64,000 nucleotides of DNA from Sphingomonas sp. 1F27F7B (lineage in GTDB: Bacteria; Pseudomonadota; Alphaproteobacteria; Sphingomonadales; Sphingomonadaceae): contig NZ_SCMK01000009.1 in the NCBI RefSeq assembly GCF_005503355.1, positions 114,584-178,583 on the forward strand. Reading direction: 5' to 3'. A program made the translations under genes and the position numbers. Shown here one piece after another: positions 1-9,744 of the stretch (position 1 is its first letter; each line of letters begins with the position of its first letter). The notes below the pieces were generated by a model. It did not search any database. It was not told the DNA's origin and saw only the letters and a list, made by a program, of their open reading frames with translations.

Positions 1-628
1 GCATGCCCGTCTTCTCGACGGCGCGGGCAATCGCGCCCGCTACCAGCTCCGACGTGCCGGGATGCGCCGAATGCCCCTTGACGATCACCGGGCAGCCCGC
101 GGCAAGCGCCGAGGCGGTGTCGCCGCCAGCGACCGAAAAGGCGAGCGGGAAATTGGAAGCGCCGAAGACGGCGACGGGACCGAGTGGAATCATGCGGAGC
201 CGCAGGTCCGGCTTGGGAACGGGCTGGCGATCGGGGAGCGCATGATCGATCCGGGCACGGAGATATTCGCCCAGGCGCAATTCCCTGGCGAACAGGCGCA
301 GCTGGCCCGAGGTGCGGCCACGCTCGCCGGTGAGGCGCGCATGCGGCAAGCCGCTTTCCTGCATCGCACGCTCGGTGAGCGTCTCGCCCAGCGCGTCGAT
401 CTCGTCGGCGATCGCCTCTAGGAATGCGGCACGCTTGTCGCGCGGCAGATTGGCATAGACGGGGAAGGCAGCTTCGGCAGCCGCGGCGGCGGCTTCGACA
501 TCGTCGCGCGTCGCCATGCTGAAGCTCGGCTCCAGCGGCGTACCGGTCGAGGCGGCGACCGCCTGGAAGCCCGGTCCGTCGCGGCGGACCCGCTTCGATG
601 CAATGAACAATTCGCCGGTCAGCGCCAT
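1..628 (-). CDS. 2,5-dioxovalerate (alpha-ketoglutarate semialdehyde) dehydrogenase, N-terminal part
   Basis: The first 209 codons of an NAD(P)+-dependent aldehyde dehydrogenase; the gene runs off the left edge. The translation begins MALTGELFIASKR and contains the ALDH nucleotide-fold signatures GASNFPLAFSVAGGDTASA and PVIVKGHSAHPGTSE. Those match the subgroup that oxidises alpha-ketoglutarate semialdehyde to 2-oxoglutarate, the last step of non-phosphorylative pentose, glucarate or galactarate catabolism. The catalytic Cys and Glu lie outside the window. The ATG at 628 is preceded by an AGGAGA box about 7 bases upstream. It lies 127 bp downstream of, and on the same strand as, a GntR/FadR-type regulator. 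The substrate assignment is inferred from subfamily resemblance; the ALDH fold is certain. Confidence 0.85.
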   Translation of the reverse strand, partial: MALTGELFIASKRVRRDGPGFQAVAASTGTPLEPSFSMATRDDVEAAAAAAEAAFPVYANLPRDKRAAFLEAIADEIDALGETLTERAMQESGLPHARLTGERGRTSGQLRLFARELRLGEYLRARIDHALPDRQPVPKPDLRLRMIPLGPVAVFGASNFPLAFSVAGGDTASALAAGCPVIVKGHSAHPGTSELVAGAIARAVEKTGM

Positions 629-755
629 GCCTGCTCTCCTGTCTGCCCGATATAAGTTAGCGGTAACATCGCTCGTGCGGGACTTAGGCAGCGCCATGGC
701 AAAAAGCAATCGGGCGCGCCTGCGAAGTTGCGGAACGGAGCGATCGGAACTGTAC

Positions 756-1541
756 TCAGTGCGCGATACGGCGGCCGCCGACGCTGTTCACGGGCTTGCG
801 CGCTTCCATCGTATCCTGGAAACCGCGCTCGACCAGCCGCGCCATCGCATCGTGCGCGCGCTCGGCATCCTGCGCCTCGATCGCTTCGAGCACCGCAAGA
901 TGGACCGGCAGCGCATCGTGCGGAGCCGGCAGATGCCGCTGCTTGAACGCCGTGGTCAACTCGATAGCCGCGGCGACACCGCTGGTCAGCGACATGATGA
1001 AATCATTGCCCGAGGCCTCGAGCAAGGCGGAATGGAATGCCTCGTCGCAGCATCGGCCCTCCTCGGAATCGAAGCCGTGACGATCGACCCCCGCAAGCCC
1101 TTCCTGCATGCGGGCCAGCTGCTCCGGCGTGCGGCGGAGCGCGGCGAGACGGGCGGCGTCGGGCTCGACGATGCGGCGCAGCTCGAACAGGCTCTCGATC
1201 AGGGCATCGTCGGGCGCGCCGGCGAAGATCCAGCTGAGCACGTCCGGATCCAGCAGATGCCACTCGCGACGCGGGCTTACCTGGGTGCCGATCTTCGGGC
1301 GAGAATGGACGAGACCCTTGGCCGCCAGGATGCGGATCGCCTCGCGATAGGCGGTGCGGGAGACCTTGAACTGCTCGCTCGCGGCAATCTCCCCGTCGAG
1401 AATTTCGCCGGGCGCGATCTCGCCGGAGACGATGCGGACGCCGAGCGTCCGGGCGACGGTGCCGTGCAGGCGCAGCGAACGCGGCCGGGGCTTGCGCGAG
1501 CGGGGCTTTTTTCCGGTGAGATCGAGAGGCGCGCCTCGCAT
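756..1541 (-). CDS. GntR/FadR-family transcriptional regulator
   Basis: A 261-residue DNA-binding regulator. An N-terminal winged helix (about residues 25-90, with the recognition-helix stretch SRTAYREAIRILAAKGLV) is followed by an all-helical FCD effector domain. FCD features include FELRRIVEPDAARLAA and the metal/ligand-type His positions in DEAFHSALLEASGN and HLAVLEAIEAQD. FadR-subfamily regulators of this type commonly sense sugar acids. The gene precedes a 2,5-dioxovalerate dehydrogenase on the same strand, so control of a uronate/aldarate pathway is likely but inferred. The ATG at 1541 has an AGGAA box at good spacing; a longer reading to 1631 is possible but adds a low-complexity basic stretch not typical of the family. 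Confidence 0.85.
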   Translation of the reverse strand: MRGAPLDLTGKKPRSRKPRPRSLRLHGTVARTLGVRIVSGEIAPGEILDGEIAASEQFKVSRTAYREAIRILAAKGLVHSRPKIGTQVSPRREWHLLDPDVLSWIFAGAPDDALIESLFELRRIVEPDAARLAALRRTPEQLARMQEGLAGVDRHGFDSEEGRCCDEAFHSALLEASGNDFIMSLTSGVAAAIELTTAFKQRHLPAPHDALPVHLAVLEAIEAQDAERAHDAMARLVERGFQDTMEARKPVNSVGGRRIAH

Positions 1542-1742
1542 CGAATTTCCTAGGCGACGGCGAAGACGGAAGGGTTCGTCTGCCAGCTGGGCATGGTTCG
1601 AATCCCTAGGCCCTTTGCGCGCCACTGCCAAGAGCCGGGCGGCATCCGCGAATCACTTCGCGCACGCGCCCGTGCGCGACGGGCGGGGCAAGCCCACACC
1701 GGCCGGCGCCGGAAAATTCGCCTGCATGCGAATCGCGGCCCC

Positions 1743-2450
1743 TCAGGCTCGGGCTCTCGGATCGATCCACAAGAGACGATGGGGCAGGTCGATGACGATA
1801 TAGCGCCCTTCGAAGGCGCCGAGATTCAGGACGATCCTGCGCCTTGCATCCGGCAAGGCCTCACGAGCGGCATTGGGCACCGAAAGCGTGGCAGCTCCCG
1901 AGGCAAGCGTGAGCAGCGCGGCGCCGCTTGCCGATGCGGTCGCCGCACGATCCGGACCGGACAGATACAATGCCGCTGAAACCGGCTTCCCGTCGATGCT
2001 GGCCGGGAAATTCCAGCTTCCATCCGGAGCCGGCGTCAAATCGACTCGAACCAGACGACGTGTCGCGTTGCCATATTCATAGGGCAGCACCATTCTGAGC
2101 TGCCGGCTGCGGAAATTCAGCGCGAAGACATGGCTTCCGAGAATATCGCGCCCGATGACGAAATCGACGTCCGACTCCAGCGGCGCGCGCGCGACCGGGA
2201 GCGCATCGACGGGAAATGTGCCTGCCGACAGGGCGATCAGCATCGGACGGCTGCGCTGGAGCACGCTACCGGGCGGATGGGGTCTGCCGTCCTTGTCGAT
2301 CCGGTCCGCGGCGCGCTGGCTTACGACCGAGGCTTCGGAACCCGGATCGATCCGTGCGCGCAGCGGTTGTCTTTCGATCGAGGCGGAGACCAGCAGTCCC
2401 GTCGCCAGCAGCACGAACTTTCCGCTTACCGCTCCGATCACCCCACCCAT
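1743..2450 (-). CDS. Retropepsin-like aspartyl protease-fold protein
   Basis: A 235-residue protein with an N-terminal hydrophobic segment (about residues 5-22), so probably exported or membrane-anchored. Residues 32-43 (ARIDPGSEASVV) resemble the retropepsin active-site turn D-T/S-G-S/A, but Pro replaces Thr/Ser. The later IGRDILGSHVFALNF stretch matches the flap-to-core strand seen in bacterial retropepsin-like proteins. It follows the outer-membrane factor gene by only 12 bp on the same strand and so is probably the last gene of the metal efflux operon. Whether it is proteolytic is unclear because the active-site motif is altered. No specific substrate can be given. Confidence 0.6.
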   Translation of the reverse strand: MGGVIGAVSGKFVLLATGLLVSASIERQPLRARIDPGSEASVVSQRAADRIDKDGRPHPPGSVLQRSRPMLIALSAGTFPVDALPVARAPLESDVDFVIGRDILGSHVFALNFRSRQLRMVLPYEYGNATRRLVRVDLTPAPDGSWNFPASIDGKPVSAALYLSGPDRAATASASGAALLTLASGAATLSVPNAAREALPDARRRIVLNLGAFEGRYIVIDLPHRLLWIDPRARA

Positions 2451-2462
2451 TCGACAATCCTT

Positions 2463-3905
2463 CTATCGCCCCGGCTCGGCGCTTCCGCCGAGCGCGAGGT
2501 AGAGGGCGGCCACGTCGCTGAACCGCGCCGCGCGGGCATCGACCAGTGCAGTGGCGGTCTGGACCCTGGTCGCAGTCGCATTGAGAAGCGCCAGCGATCC
2601 GACCTGGCCGAGCCGCAGCTGGTAATCGAGATAGCCGAGATTCTCCGCTGCCGCGGCATCGGCCCTCTCCGCGGCGGCCAGCGCCGCGGCATCGGCATCG
2701 AGAGCGGTCAATGCATCGGCGACATCGCCGAACGCGCCGAGAACCGCGGCGCGATATTGCGCCTTGGCGCCATCCAGCGCCGCCTCCGCCGCTCTTTGCT
2801 GGTTGCGCAGCGCGCCACCGTGAAAGAGCGGCTGGGTGATGCCGCCGATCAGCGACCAGAAGGGATTGCCGTCCCGGAACATGTCGCCGAAGCGCACAGC
2901 CTGGCCGCCGGCCGAGGCGCTGAGCGTGATCGACGGAAGCCGCGCGGCGATCGCGGCGCCCACATCCGCGCTCGCCGCGTGAAGCGACGCCTCCGCTGCG
3001 CGGACATCGGGACGCTGGCGGACCAGAGTGGATGGCAGCGAGACCGGCAGCGTCGCGGGCAACGCCAGCTGGTCGAGCTCGATCGTCGCGGGCAACGGCT
3101 CGCCGGGATCGCGCCCGAGCAGGATCGACAAGGCCGATTGCTGATGCCCCCGCGCCTTGACGAGGGCGGGCAGGCTTCCCTCGGCCTGGGCCAGCACCGC
3201 GACCTGCGCCGCGATATCGGCCTTGCCGATCGCCCCGGCATCGAACTGGACGCGCAGCAGCGCAAGCACATTGCGACTGGCCTTTATGCTTGCCTCGGTC
3301 GCGGCGATCTTCCGGCGGAGCGCGGCTTCCTCGATTGCCGCCACCACCGTGTTGGCGGCCACCGCCGCCTTGGCGGCTTCGAGCCGAAAGGCCGCCGCCT
3401 CGGCGCTGGCCCTCGCGGATTCGACCCGCCGCCGTGTCCCGCCGAACAGATCGAGCGGATAGGCGATGTTCAGCGTCGCGGTGTGCAGGCTGTAGAGGAA
3501 GATGCCAGGGTCCGAGAGCGGATCGGACAAGGCGCGGGATGCGCGAACGCGCGACGCCTGATACTCGACATCGGCCTGGGGCAGGCGGCTGCCCGCCACC
3601 GTCGCCGCCTGGGCGCGTGCCTGGCGCAGATTTGCGTCGGCAACGGCAATATCGGTGTTCGCCGCCAGCGCCATGTCGACCAGGCGGTCCAGCCCCACAT
3701 TGCCGAACTGGGTCCACCAGCGCGCCGGCAGCGCCGCCCCGGCTACCAGCGTTTCACCCGGCAGGCCGGCCGTGGCGGGAATTGCGGTGGGCGGCGGATC
3801 CGGCGTGTAGCCCTTGCTCGAAGGTGCCGCGGGCGGCGCGAAATCCGGACCGACGGTGCACCCCGAGAGCAGGGCCATGCCAAGCAGGACGAGCGCGCGC
3901 TTCAC
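2463..3905 (-). CDS. Outer-membrane efflux lipoprotein, NodT/CusC family
   Basis: A 480-residue TolC-like outer-membrane factor, the exit duct of the tripartite pump encoded just upstream. The start has a lipoprotein signal peptide with lipobox LLSGC at residues 13-17. The rest has the two-repeat structure of OEP proteins: long Ala-rich helices with RQARAQAATVAGSRLPQ, NIAYPLDLFGGTRR and, in the second half, LIGGITQPLFHGGALRNQ. The GTG start at 3905 overlaps the RND pump stop codon (GTGA), implying translational coupling. An open frame continues upstream of the GTG but lies inside the pump gene. Family membership is clear; the exported ion is not determined by this protein. Confidence 0.93.
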   Translation of the reverse strand: MKRALVLLGMALLSGCTVGPDFAPPAAPSSKGYTPDPPPTAIPATAGLPGETLVAGAALPARWWTQFGNVGLDRLVDMALAANTDIAVADANLRQARAQAATVAGSRLPQADVEYQASRVRASRALSDPLSDPGIFLYSLHTATLNIAYPLDLFGGTRRRVESARASAEAAAFRLEAAKAAVAANTVVAAIEEAALRRKIAATEASIKASRNVLALLRVQFDAGAIGKADIAAQVAVLAQAEGSLPALVKARGHQQSALSILLGRDPGEPLPATIELDQLALPATLPVSLPSTLVRQRPDVRAAEASLHAASADVGAAIAARLPSITLSASAGGQAVRFGDMFRDGNPFWSLIGGITQPLFHGGALRNQQRAAEAALDGAKAQYRAAVLGAFGDVADALTALDADAAALAAAERADAAAAENLGYLDYQLRLGQVGSLALLNATATRVQTATALVDARAARFSDVAALYLALGGSAEPGR

Positions 3906-6900
3906 GATATCGCCCCCTCTTTCGCGACCAGAACCGGCTCGTGCCGCGAGAAGAGATCGATCAGCACGGGCAGGACGAGCAGGATCAGCAGCGGCGCCAG
4001 CATCATTCCGCCGACCACCACGATGGCGAGCGGCTTCTGCACCTGGCTGCCGATGCCGCTGGAGAATGCGGCGGGCACCAGCCCGATCGCGGCAACGAGG
4101 CAGGTCATGACGACTGGCCTCAGGCTCTGGCTGCAGGCCTGAGCCAATGCCCTGGCACGCGCCATGCCTTCGTCGATCGCCTGGTTGAAGGCTGACAGGA
4201 CGATGATGCCGTCCATCACCGAGATGCCGAGCAATGCGACGAAACCGATCGCAGCGGAGATGCTGAACGACGTGCCGGTGAGCACCAGCGCGAGCACGCC
4301 CCCGATCAATGCCATCGGCATCACCGAGGCCGCGAGCAGCATGTCGCGCGCCGAACCGAAGTTGAGGAACAGGAGCAACAGGATCAGCCCGAGGCTGATC
4401 GGAATGACGACCTGCAGCCGCGATACCGCATTCTCCAGATTGCCGAGTTCGCCCGCCCATTCCAGGTGATAGCCCGGCGGCAGCTTCACCTGCTCCGCCA
4501 CCGCCCTTTGCGCGTCACTCACCGCCCCGCCCAGATCGCGGCCACGCACCGCGAACTTGATCGGAACATAGCGTTCCTGATGCTCGCGATAGACGAAGGA
4601 CGGCCCGGTGGTCAGCTTGACCTCGGCGACCTCGGAAAGCGGCACCTGCACGATCGCGCCATTCTCGCCAGGGGCTCCGACGGTGATCCGGCGGATGCTG
4701 TCCACGCCGTCGCGCTGCCCGGGCTGCAGGCGCACGACGATGGGAAAATGCCGGTCGGTGCTGCGTTCATACAGGTCGCCGGCCTCCTCGCCGCCGATCG
4801 CCGCGCGCACCACCCGGTTGATATCCTCCGGCGTCAGACCATAGCGCGCTGCCCTGTCGCGATCGGGGACGACCTGCACGGTCGGCTGGCCGAGCAGCTC
4901 GAACATGCCGAGGTCGGTGATGCCGGGCACCTTCGCCATCACCGCTTCGATCTGCTTGCCGGTCTTCTCCAGCGTTTCGAGATCGGGGCCGAACAGCTTG
5001 ATCGAATTGGCGCCCTTCACGCCCGAGGCGGCCTCCTCGACATTGTCCTGGATATATTGGGAGAAGGCGAATTCGACTCCCGGGAAGCGGTCGGCGAGTT
5101 TCTTCTGCATGTCGGCGGTCAGCTTCGCCTTGGTCATCCCGGCCGGCCATTGGTTGCTGGGCTTGAGCGGCGTGAAGAACTCCGCGTTGAAGAAGCCGGT
5201 CGCGTCCGTGCCGTCATCGGGGCGGCCGTGCTGCGAGACGACGGTTTCCACCTCGGGATAGGCGCGGATGATCCGCCGTGCCTCGTTGACCACCCTTTGC
5301 CCCTCCTCGAGCGAGACCGAAGCGGGCATGGTCGCGCGGATCCACATGTTGCCCTCCTCCAGCTTGGGGAGGAATTCGACGCCGAGCGTCCAGGTCGCGA
5401 GGCAGGCCGACATCAGCAGCGCCGCGCCGCTGCCCAGGGTGAGCAGGCGATTGGCGATCGCGAAGCGGACGGCGGGTTGGTAGACCGCGCGCAGCTTGCG
5501 GACGATCCAGGTCTCCACTTCGCTCAACCGATCGGGCAGCAGCAGTGCCGCAAGCACCGGAGAGACCGTGAAGGTCGCGATCAGCCCGCCGGCGATGGCA
5601 TAGGCGTAGGTCTTGGCCATCGGGCCGAAGATATGCCCTTCGACGCCGGACAGGGTGAACAGCGGAATGAAGCTGGCGATGATGATCGCCGCTGCGAAGA
5701 AGATGCCGCGATTGACCTCGCTGGCGGCACTGAGAATCGTCGAGAGCCGGCTGCCGGGCGTGTAGTGGCCCGCACCGTGCTCCACCGCATGGCTTCGCGC
5801 GACCAGATGGCGATAGATATTCTCCACCATGATCACCGTCGCATCGACGATCAGCCCGAAATCGAGCGCGCCGACCGAAAGCAGGTTCGCGGATTCCCCC
5901 TGCAGGGTCAGGATCAACACAGCGAAGCACAAGGCGAACGGGATCGTCGCCGCGACGATCAGCGCCGATCGCAGATTTCCCAGGAACAGCCACTGGAGGA
6001 AGAAGATGAGGAGGATGCCCTCGATCATGTTGTGGATGACGGTGCGGGTGGTCAGTGCGATCAGGCCCGACCGGTCGTAGATACGCTCCAGCTTGACGCC
6101 GGGCGGCAGGATCCCGGAGGAATTGATGTCCTGGATCGCATTTTCCACCGCCGTGATCGTCGGGCTGGATTGCGCGCCGCGATACATCAGCACGGTGCCC
6201 TGGACGATATCGTCGTCGCCATCCTGCCCGGCGATGCCGAGCCGCGGCTGGTTGCCGACCTTCACGGTCGCCACGTCACCGAGCTTGATCGGCGCACCGC
6301 CCCGCGTGCCGACCAGCACGCCGTTCATGTCGGAGACCGAGTGGATCAGCGCGACACCGCGCACGATCGCGTTCTGCGGACCGAACTTGACCGTCTGGCC
6401 GCCGACATTGGCGTTGCTCTTGCCGAGCGCATCGATCACGTTGGCGACGGTGACGCCTTCGGCGACCAGCTTCTCGTTGTCGATCACCACTTCATAGGTG
6501 CGCGTCTTGCCGCCCCAGCCGGTCACGTCGATTACACCCGGCACCGCCTTGATCCGGCGCTCGACGATCCAGTCCTGGATCGTCTTCAGGTCCATCACCG
6601 AATAGCCCGGCGGCCCGACGACGCGGTATCGATAGACTTCGCCGATCGGGCTCACCGGCGAAATGCCGGGCTGCACGCCCGGCGGCAGCCCGTCGATCTG
6701 GCTCAGCCGGTTGATCACCTGCTGCTGGGCCTGTTCGAACGTATAGTCGTAGCTGAACTGGATCTTCACGTCGGACAGGCCGAACAGCGAGATCGTGCGC
6801 ACCGAGGTAATGTGCGGGATGCCTGCCATTCCCACTTCGATCGGAATGGTGATGCTGCGCTCGATCTCCTCGGCGGAGATGCCGGTATTCTGGGTGACGA

Positions 6901-7042
6901 TCTCCACCGCGGGCGGCACCGGGTCCGGATAGGCCTCGATGTTGAGCCGCAGGAAGGCGAAACCGCCGGCGACGACCATCGCCACCAGCATCAGGACGAT
7001 CAGCACGCGCTGGTGCAGCGCGAAGGCGACGAACCGGTTCAT
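3902..7042 (-). CDS. Heavy-metal efflux RND transporter, CusA/CzcA family
   Basis: A 1046-residue inner-membrane pump that uses the proton gradient to drive metal cations through the periplasm to the outer membrane. The N-terminus (MNRFVAFALHQRVLIV) begins TM1. The fourth helix, near residue 400, carries DFGLIVDATVIMVEN, the proton-relay motif of the HME subfamily. The repeated porter loops and the second membrane half (GFVALLGISVMDGIIVL) are complete. Usual length for the family is about 1040. DFG-xxx-DA differs from the typical CzcA (DG) and CusA signatures, so Zn/Co/Cd versus Cu/Ag or Ni cannot be fixed from sequence. It lies 5 bp downstream of the membrane fusion protein gene and overlaps the outer-membrane factor gene by 4 bp. 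Confidence 0.95.
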   Translation of the reverse strand: MNRFVAFALHQRVLIVLMLVAMVVAGGFAFLRLNIEAYPDPVPPAVEIVTQNTGISAEEIERSITIPIEVGMAGIPHITSVRTISLFGLSDVKIQFSYDYTFEQAQQQVINRLSQIDGLPPGVQPGISPVSPIGEVYRYRVVGPPGYSVMDLKTIQDWIVERRIKAVPGVIDVTGWGGKTRTYEVVIDNEKLVAEGVTVANVIDALGKSNANVGGQTVKFGPQNAIVRGVALIHSVSDMNGVLVGTRGGAPIKLGDVATVKVGNQPRLGIAGQDGDDDIVQGTVLMYRGAQSSPTITAVENAIQDINSSGILPPGVKLERIYDRSGLIALTTRTVIHNMIEGILLIFFLQWLFLGNLRSALIVAATIPFALCFAVLILTLQGESANLLSVGALDFGLIVDATVIMVENIYRHLVARSHAVEHGAGHYTPGSRLSTILSAASEVNRGIFFAAAIIIASFIPLFTLSGVEGHIFGPMAKTYAYAIAGGLIATFTVSPVLAALLLPDRLSEVETWIVRKLRAVYQPAVRFAIANRLLTLGSGAALLMSACLATWTLGVEFLPKLEEGNMWIRATMPASVSLEEGQRVVNEARRIIRAYPEVETVVSQHGRPDDGTDATGFFNAEFFTPLKPSNQWPAGMTKAKLTADMQKKLADRFPGVEFAFSQYIQDNVEEAASGVKGANSIKLFGPDLETLEKTGKQIEAVMAKVPGITDLGMFELLGQPTVQVVPDRDRAARYGLTPEDINRVVRAAIGGEEAGDLYERSTDRHFPIVVRLQPGQRDGVDSIRRITVGAPGENGAIVQVPLSEVAEVKLTTGPSFVYREHQERYVPIKFAVRGRDLGGAVSDAQRAVAEQVKLPPGYHLEWAGELGNLENAVSRLQVVIPISLGLILLLLFLNFGSARDMLLAASVMPMALIGGVLALVLTGTSFSISAAIGFVALLGISVMDGIIVLSAFNQAIDEGMARARALAQACSQSLRPVVMTCLVAAIGLVPAAFSSGIGSQVQKPLAIVVVGGMMLAPLLILLVLPVLIDLFSRHEPVLVAKEGAIS

Positions 7043-7047
7043 CGCGA

Positions 7048-8316
7048 TCAGCCCGGAATGCCGGCTTCGTTGACGAAGATCGCCCCCCGCGTCACGATCC
7101 GCTCGCCGGGACGAAGGCCGCCGATGATCCGGATCGTGCCGTCGCCCGGACCTTCCGCCACGGTGACGCTACGCGCGACGAGGCGGCGGCCGGCCTGCGC
7201 GACCCAGACGCGGGCGCTGTCGCCCTCGCGGATCACTGCTTCCGCGGGAACGCTGAGCCCGGTGCTCGGCACCGCCCCGGCCGGCGCGGCGATCGCGAAG
7301 CTCGCGAACATCTGGGGCTTCAGCACACCGTCCGGATTGGGGATGACGGCGCGCACCGGCAGGCGATGCGTGCTCGGATCGAGCGCCGATCCGACCATCC
7401 GCACCTGCGCGGTGAAGCTTCGGCCAGGCGCTGCCGGCGTCGTCACCGTCAGCCGATCGCCGACATGAACCCGTCCGGCATCGCTTTCGGTCACCTGCGC
7501 CACCAGCCATACGGTGGCCGGATCGGTGATCACGAGTGCCGGCCCGTCCGATGCCGCGCCGAGATACTGCCCGGCGCTGACGGAACGGCTGGCGACGACG
7601 CCGCCGATCGGGGCACGCACAATGGCATTGCCGGCCAAGCCACCGCGCGCGATGCGGGCGATGTCGCCCGACGTCCCGCCCTGGACCGCGATCTGGTTGC
7701 GCGCCGCAGTATAGGCGGCATCGGCCGCACGCATCGTCGCCTGCGCGGCGACCAGCTCGCTCTGCGCCTGCTCATGGTCGCGCAGCGCGCCGCCACCATT
7801 TCGGTAGATCAGGTCCTGCCGCTGCGCATTTTCCCGCGCGATGCCGAGCTGGGCACGCGCCGTCTCGCGCTGGGCGGCGGCCGCGACCAGGCCATTGGCG
7901 CCCTGGATCCGTTCGGTCGATCGGATCTCGAAAAGCGGCTGGCCACGCACGACCCGCTGCCCCGCCTCGACGAATATGCGAGTGACCTGACCGGTAAGCG
8001 GCGGCAGCACCGGGGTGGAACGGTCCCCGTCGACCGAGATCACGCCGGTCGCGCGGATCGTGGAGCCCGGTGCCGACGTCCCTACCGTGCGGATTTCCAT
8101 GGCGGCATACTGATCGGGAGTCGCCTGGAATATGCCGGGCTCGCCATGGGTTTCCGCCGGATCCGGATCCCGCCGATACAGCAGCGAAGCCAGCAGAATG
8201 ACGATGGCCAGGACGGCCGCGCCGGCCAGCACATAGACGGCCTGCCGCCTGCGGGACAGCGGTTCCGGCGGCGGCGCGGGCAGGATGGTTTCGGTCAAGG
8301 CCACCTCGGACGGCAA
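7048..8316 (-). CDS. Periplasmic adaptor (membrane fusion protein) of RND metal pump
   Basis: A 422-residue HlyD/CusB-type adaptor linking the RND pump to the outer-membrane duct. A cytoplasmic tail is followed by one membrane helix (about residues 26-46), a lipoyl-like half-motif (PVLPPLTGQVTRIFVEAGQRVVRG split across a helical hairpin), the second half (IVRAPIGGVVASRSVSAGQ) and a beta-barrel/membrane-proximal domain ending in GLRPGERIVTRGAIFV. The Met/His-rich N-terminal metal site of CusB is not evident. It sits 51 bp downstream of the histidine kinase and 5 bp upstream of the pump, on the same strand. Confidence 0.93.
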   Translation of the reverse strand: MPSEVALTETILPAPPPEPLSRRRQAVYVLAGAAVLAIVILLASLLYRRDPDPAETHGEPGIFQATPDQYAAMEIRTVGTSAPGSTIRATGVISVDGDRSTPVLPPLTGQVTRIFVEAGQRVVRGQPLFEIRSTERIQGANGLVAAAAQRETARAQLGIARENAQRQDLIYRNGGGALRDHEQAQSELVAAQATMRAADAAYTAARNQIAVQGGTSGDIARIARGGLAGNAIVRAPIGGVVASRSVSAGQYLGAASDGPALVITDPATVWLVAQVTESDAGRVHVGDRLTVTTPAAPGRSFTAQVRMVGSALDPSTHRLPVRAVIPNPDGVLKPQMFASFAIAAPAGAVPSTGLSVPAEAVIREGDSARVWVAQAGRRLVARSVTVAEGPGDGTIRIIGGLRPGERIVTRGAIFVNEAGIPG

Positions 8317-8367
8317 GAGATCCGCCGCCGATAGATCGCGAAGCTGATGCGAAGCTGATGCCGGGGA

Positions 8368-9744
8368 TCAATCCGGCAAGAGCATCGTCGCGCGCAAGCC
8401 CGGCCCGTCGGTTCGGTTCTCCAATTGCAGCGCACCGCCCAACACCGCCATGGCCCGCCGGGCGATCGCCAGGCCCAGCCCGCCGGAAACGCCCGGCTGG
8501 GGGTCGCCGTCCCGCCCCATCAAGGCCGGCAGGCGTTCGGGAGCGATGCCGGGGCCGCGATCACTCACCACCAACCCCAGCGTCCTGCGGAAATGGCGTA
8601 TCTCGACATCGATCGTTCCGCCGCTTGCCGCATGCGCCACCGCATTGTCGACGATCGCCGCGAGTGCCACGCGCAGCGGCGTCGGATCGGTCGACGCGAT
8701 CGCGACGTCGGGCGCGCTCAGCGAGAAATCGGCGCCGGCCCGCGCCGCGAACAGCGCGCGATCGGCGATGACTTCGCTCGCCAGCCCGCGCAGGTCGACG
8801 GGCTCGCGCGCCAGAGTCGCCGCATCGAGCCGGGCGAGTTGCAGCATCTGGGTGATCGTATCGCTGCCGCGATCGACGCTTTCCAGCAGGTCGGAAAGCG
8901 CGTCATGATCCTCGGATCCGGGGGAGGCTCGACGGAGCAGCAGCTGCATGCGCACCTTGAGCGCGGCGAGCGGCGTGCGCAGTTGATGGGCGGCATGATC
9001 GGCAAAGGCCTGCTCGCGCCCGACCGCGGTTCGCACCCGTTCGAGCAGTCCGTTCAGAGCGGCGACGATCGGGGCCAGGTCGCTCGGCATGGTATGCAGA
9101 TGCAGCGGTTCGAGCTCGGTCGCGGACCGCTTGCCGAGCATGGCGCTCAGCTGCTGCACTGCCGACAGCCCGCGGCGCAGCGTCAGCCACAGCAACGTCG
9201 CGCTGGCCAGGATCAGGAGCATGATCGGCAGAACCAGCTGCTCGCCGACGCGCAGGATCAACCCGCCACGGACCTGCATCGGCTCGGCTACCACGATCAG
9301 CAGCTTTCGCTCCGGAATTTCCAGGCCATAGCTTCGCCACTGCTCGTCGCCGACGCCGAAGGTGCGGAACCCGGGCTGCTGCGTCACGCCGCTTTCGATA
9401 TCGCGCCGGGTCGGCGGCACCGTCATGGTGCCGAAATGAAAGACCGCGAATTGGCGCCAGGCAGCCGAAGCCCGGAATGCGCTGAGATCTTCGTCGCTCA
9501 GCAGGCGCTGATAGCGCAGGTTGCGTGGCGTATGAGGCGCGAGATCGGTGCCGCTGAACTCCTCGCGCATCAGCAGATACAGCACGCGCGTCGCGGTGAT
9601 CAGTTGCTGGTCGGCCCGGTCGTTGATGTCGGCGCGCACGATCGCAAACAGCACGCCGGCCATCAGCAGGCCGGTTATCGCGACCAGCAGCAGCGTTCGG
9701 ATGTACAGCGCGCCGGTAAGCGACTTGCCGATCGCCGCCTTCAT
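8368..9744 (-). CDS. Sensor histidine kinase, QseC/TctE type
   Basis: A 458-residue membrane kinase. TM1 is about residues 17-37 and TM2 about 168-188, enclosing a periplasmic sensor region of about 130 residues. The phospho-acceptor box is AAHQLRTPLAAL with His near residue 253, followed by the N box (AAIVDNAVAHA) and G boxes (DRGPGIAPE, GGLGLAIARR). It overlaps the response regulator gene by 4 bp (ATGA) and precedes the metal pump genes, so it most likely senses periplasmic metal and switches on the efflux operon. That is inference from position. No metal-binding motif is obvious in the sensor loop. Confidence 0.92.
   Translation of the reverse strand: MKAAIGKSLTGALYIRTLLLVAITGLLMAGVLFAIVRADINDRADQQLITATRVLYLLMREEFSGTDLAPHTPRNLRYQRLLSDEDLSAFRASAAWRQFAVFHFGTMTVPPTRRDIESGVTQQPGFRTFGVGDEQWRSYGLEIPERKLLIVVAEPMQVRGGLILRVGEQLVLPIMLLILASATLLWLTLRRGLSAVQQLSAMLGKRSATELEPLHLHTMPSDLAPIVAALNGLLERVRTAVGREQAFADHAAHQLRTPLAALKVRMQLLLRRASPGSEDHDALSDLLESVDRGSDTITQMLQLARLDAATLAREPVDLRGLASEVIADRALFAARAGADFSLSAPDVAIASTDPTPLRVALAAIVDNAVAHAASGGTIDVEIRHFRRTLGLVVSDRGPGIAPERLPALMGRDGDPQPGVSGGLGLAIARRAMAVLGGALQLENRTDGPGLRATMLLPD

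Noticed and set aside
2130..4142. A 670-codon plus-strand open frame antisense to the outer-membrane factor
   Set aside because: Composition is typical of a shadow frame and the opposite strand encodes a well-supported lipoprotein.
4466..7468. A 1000-codon plus-strand open frame antisense to the RND pump
   Set aside because: Mirror frame of a clearly conserved gene in GC-rich DNA; the translation is rich in His, Arg, Asp and Gly with no domain.
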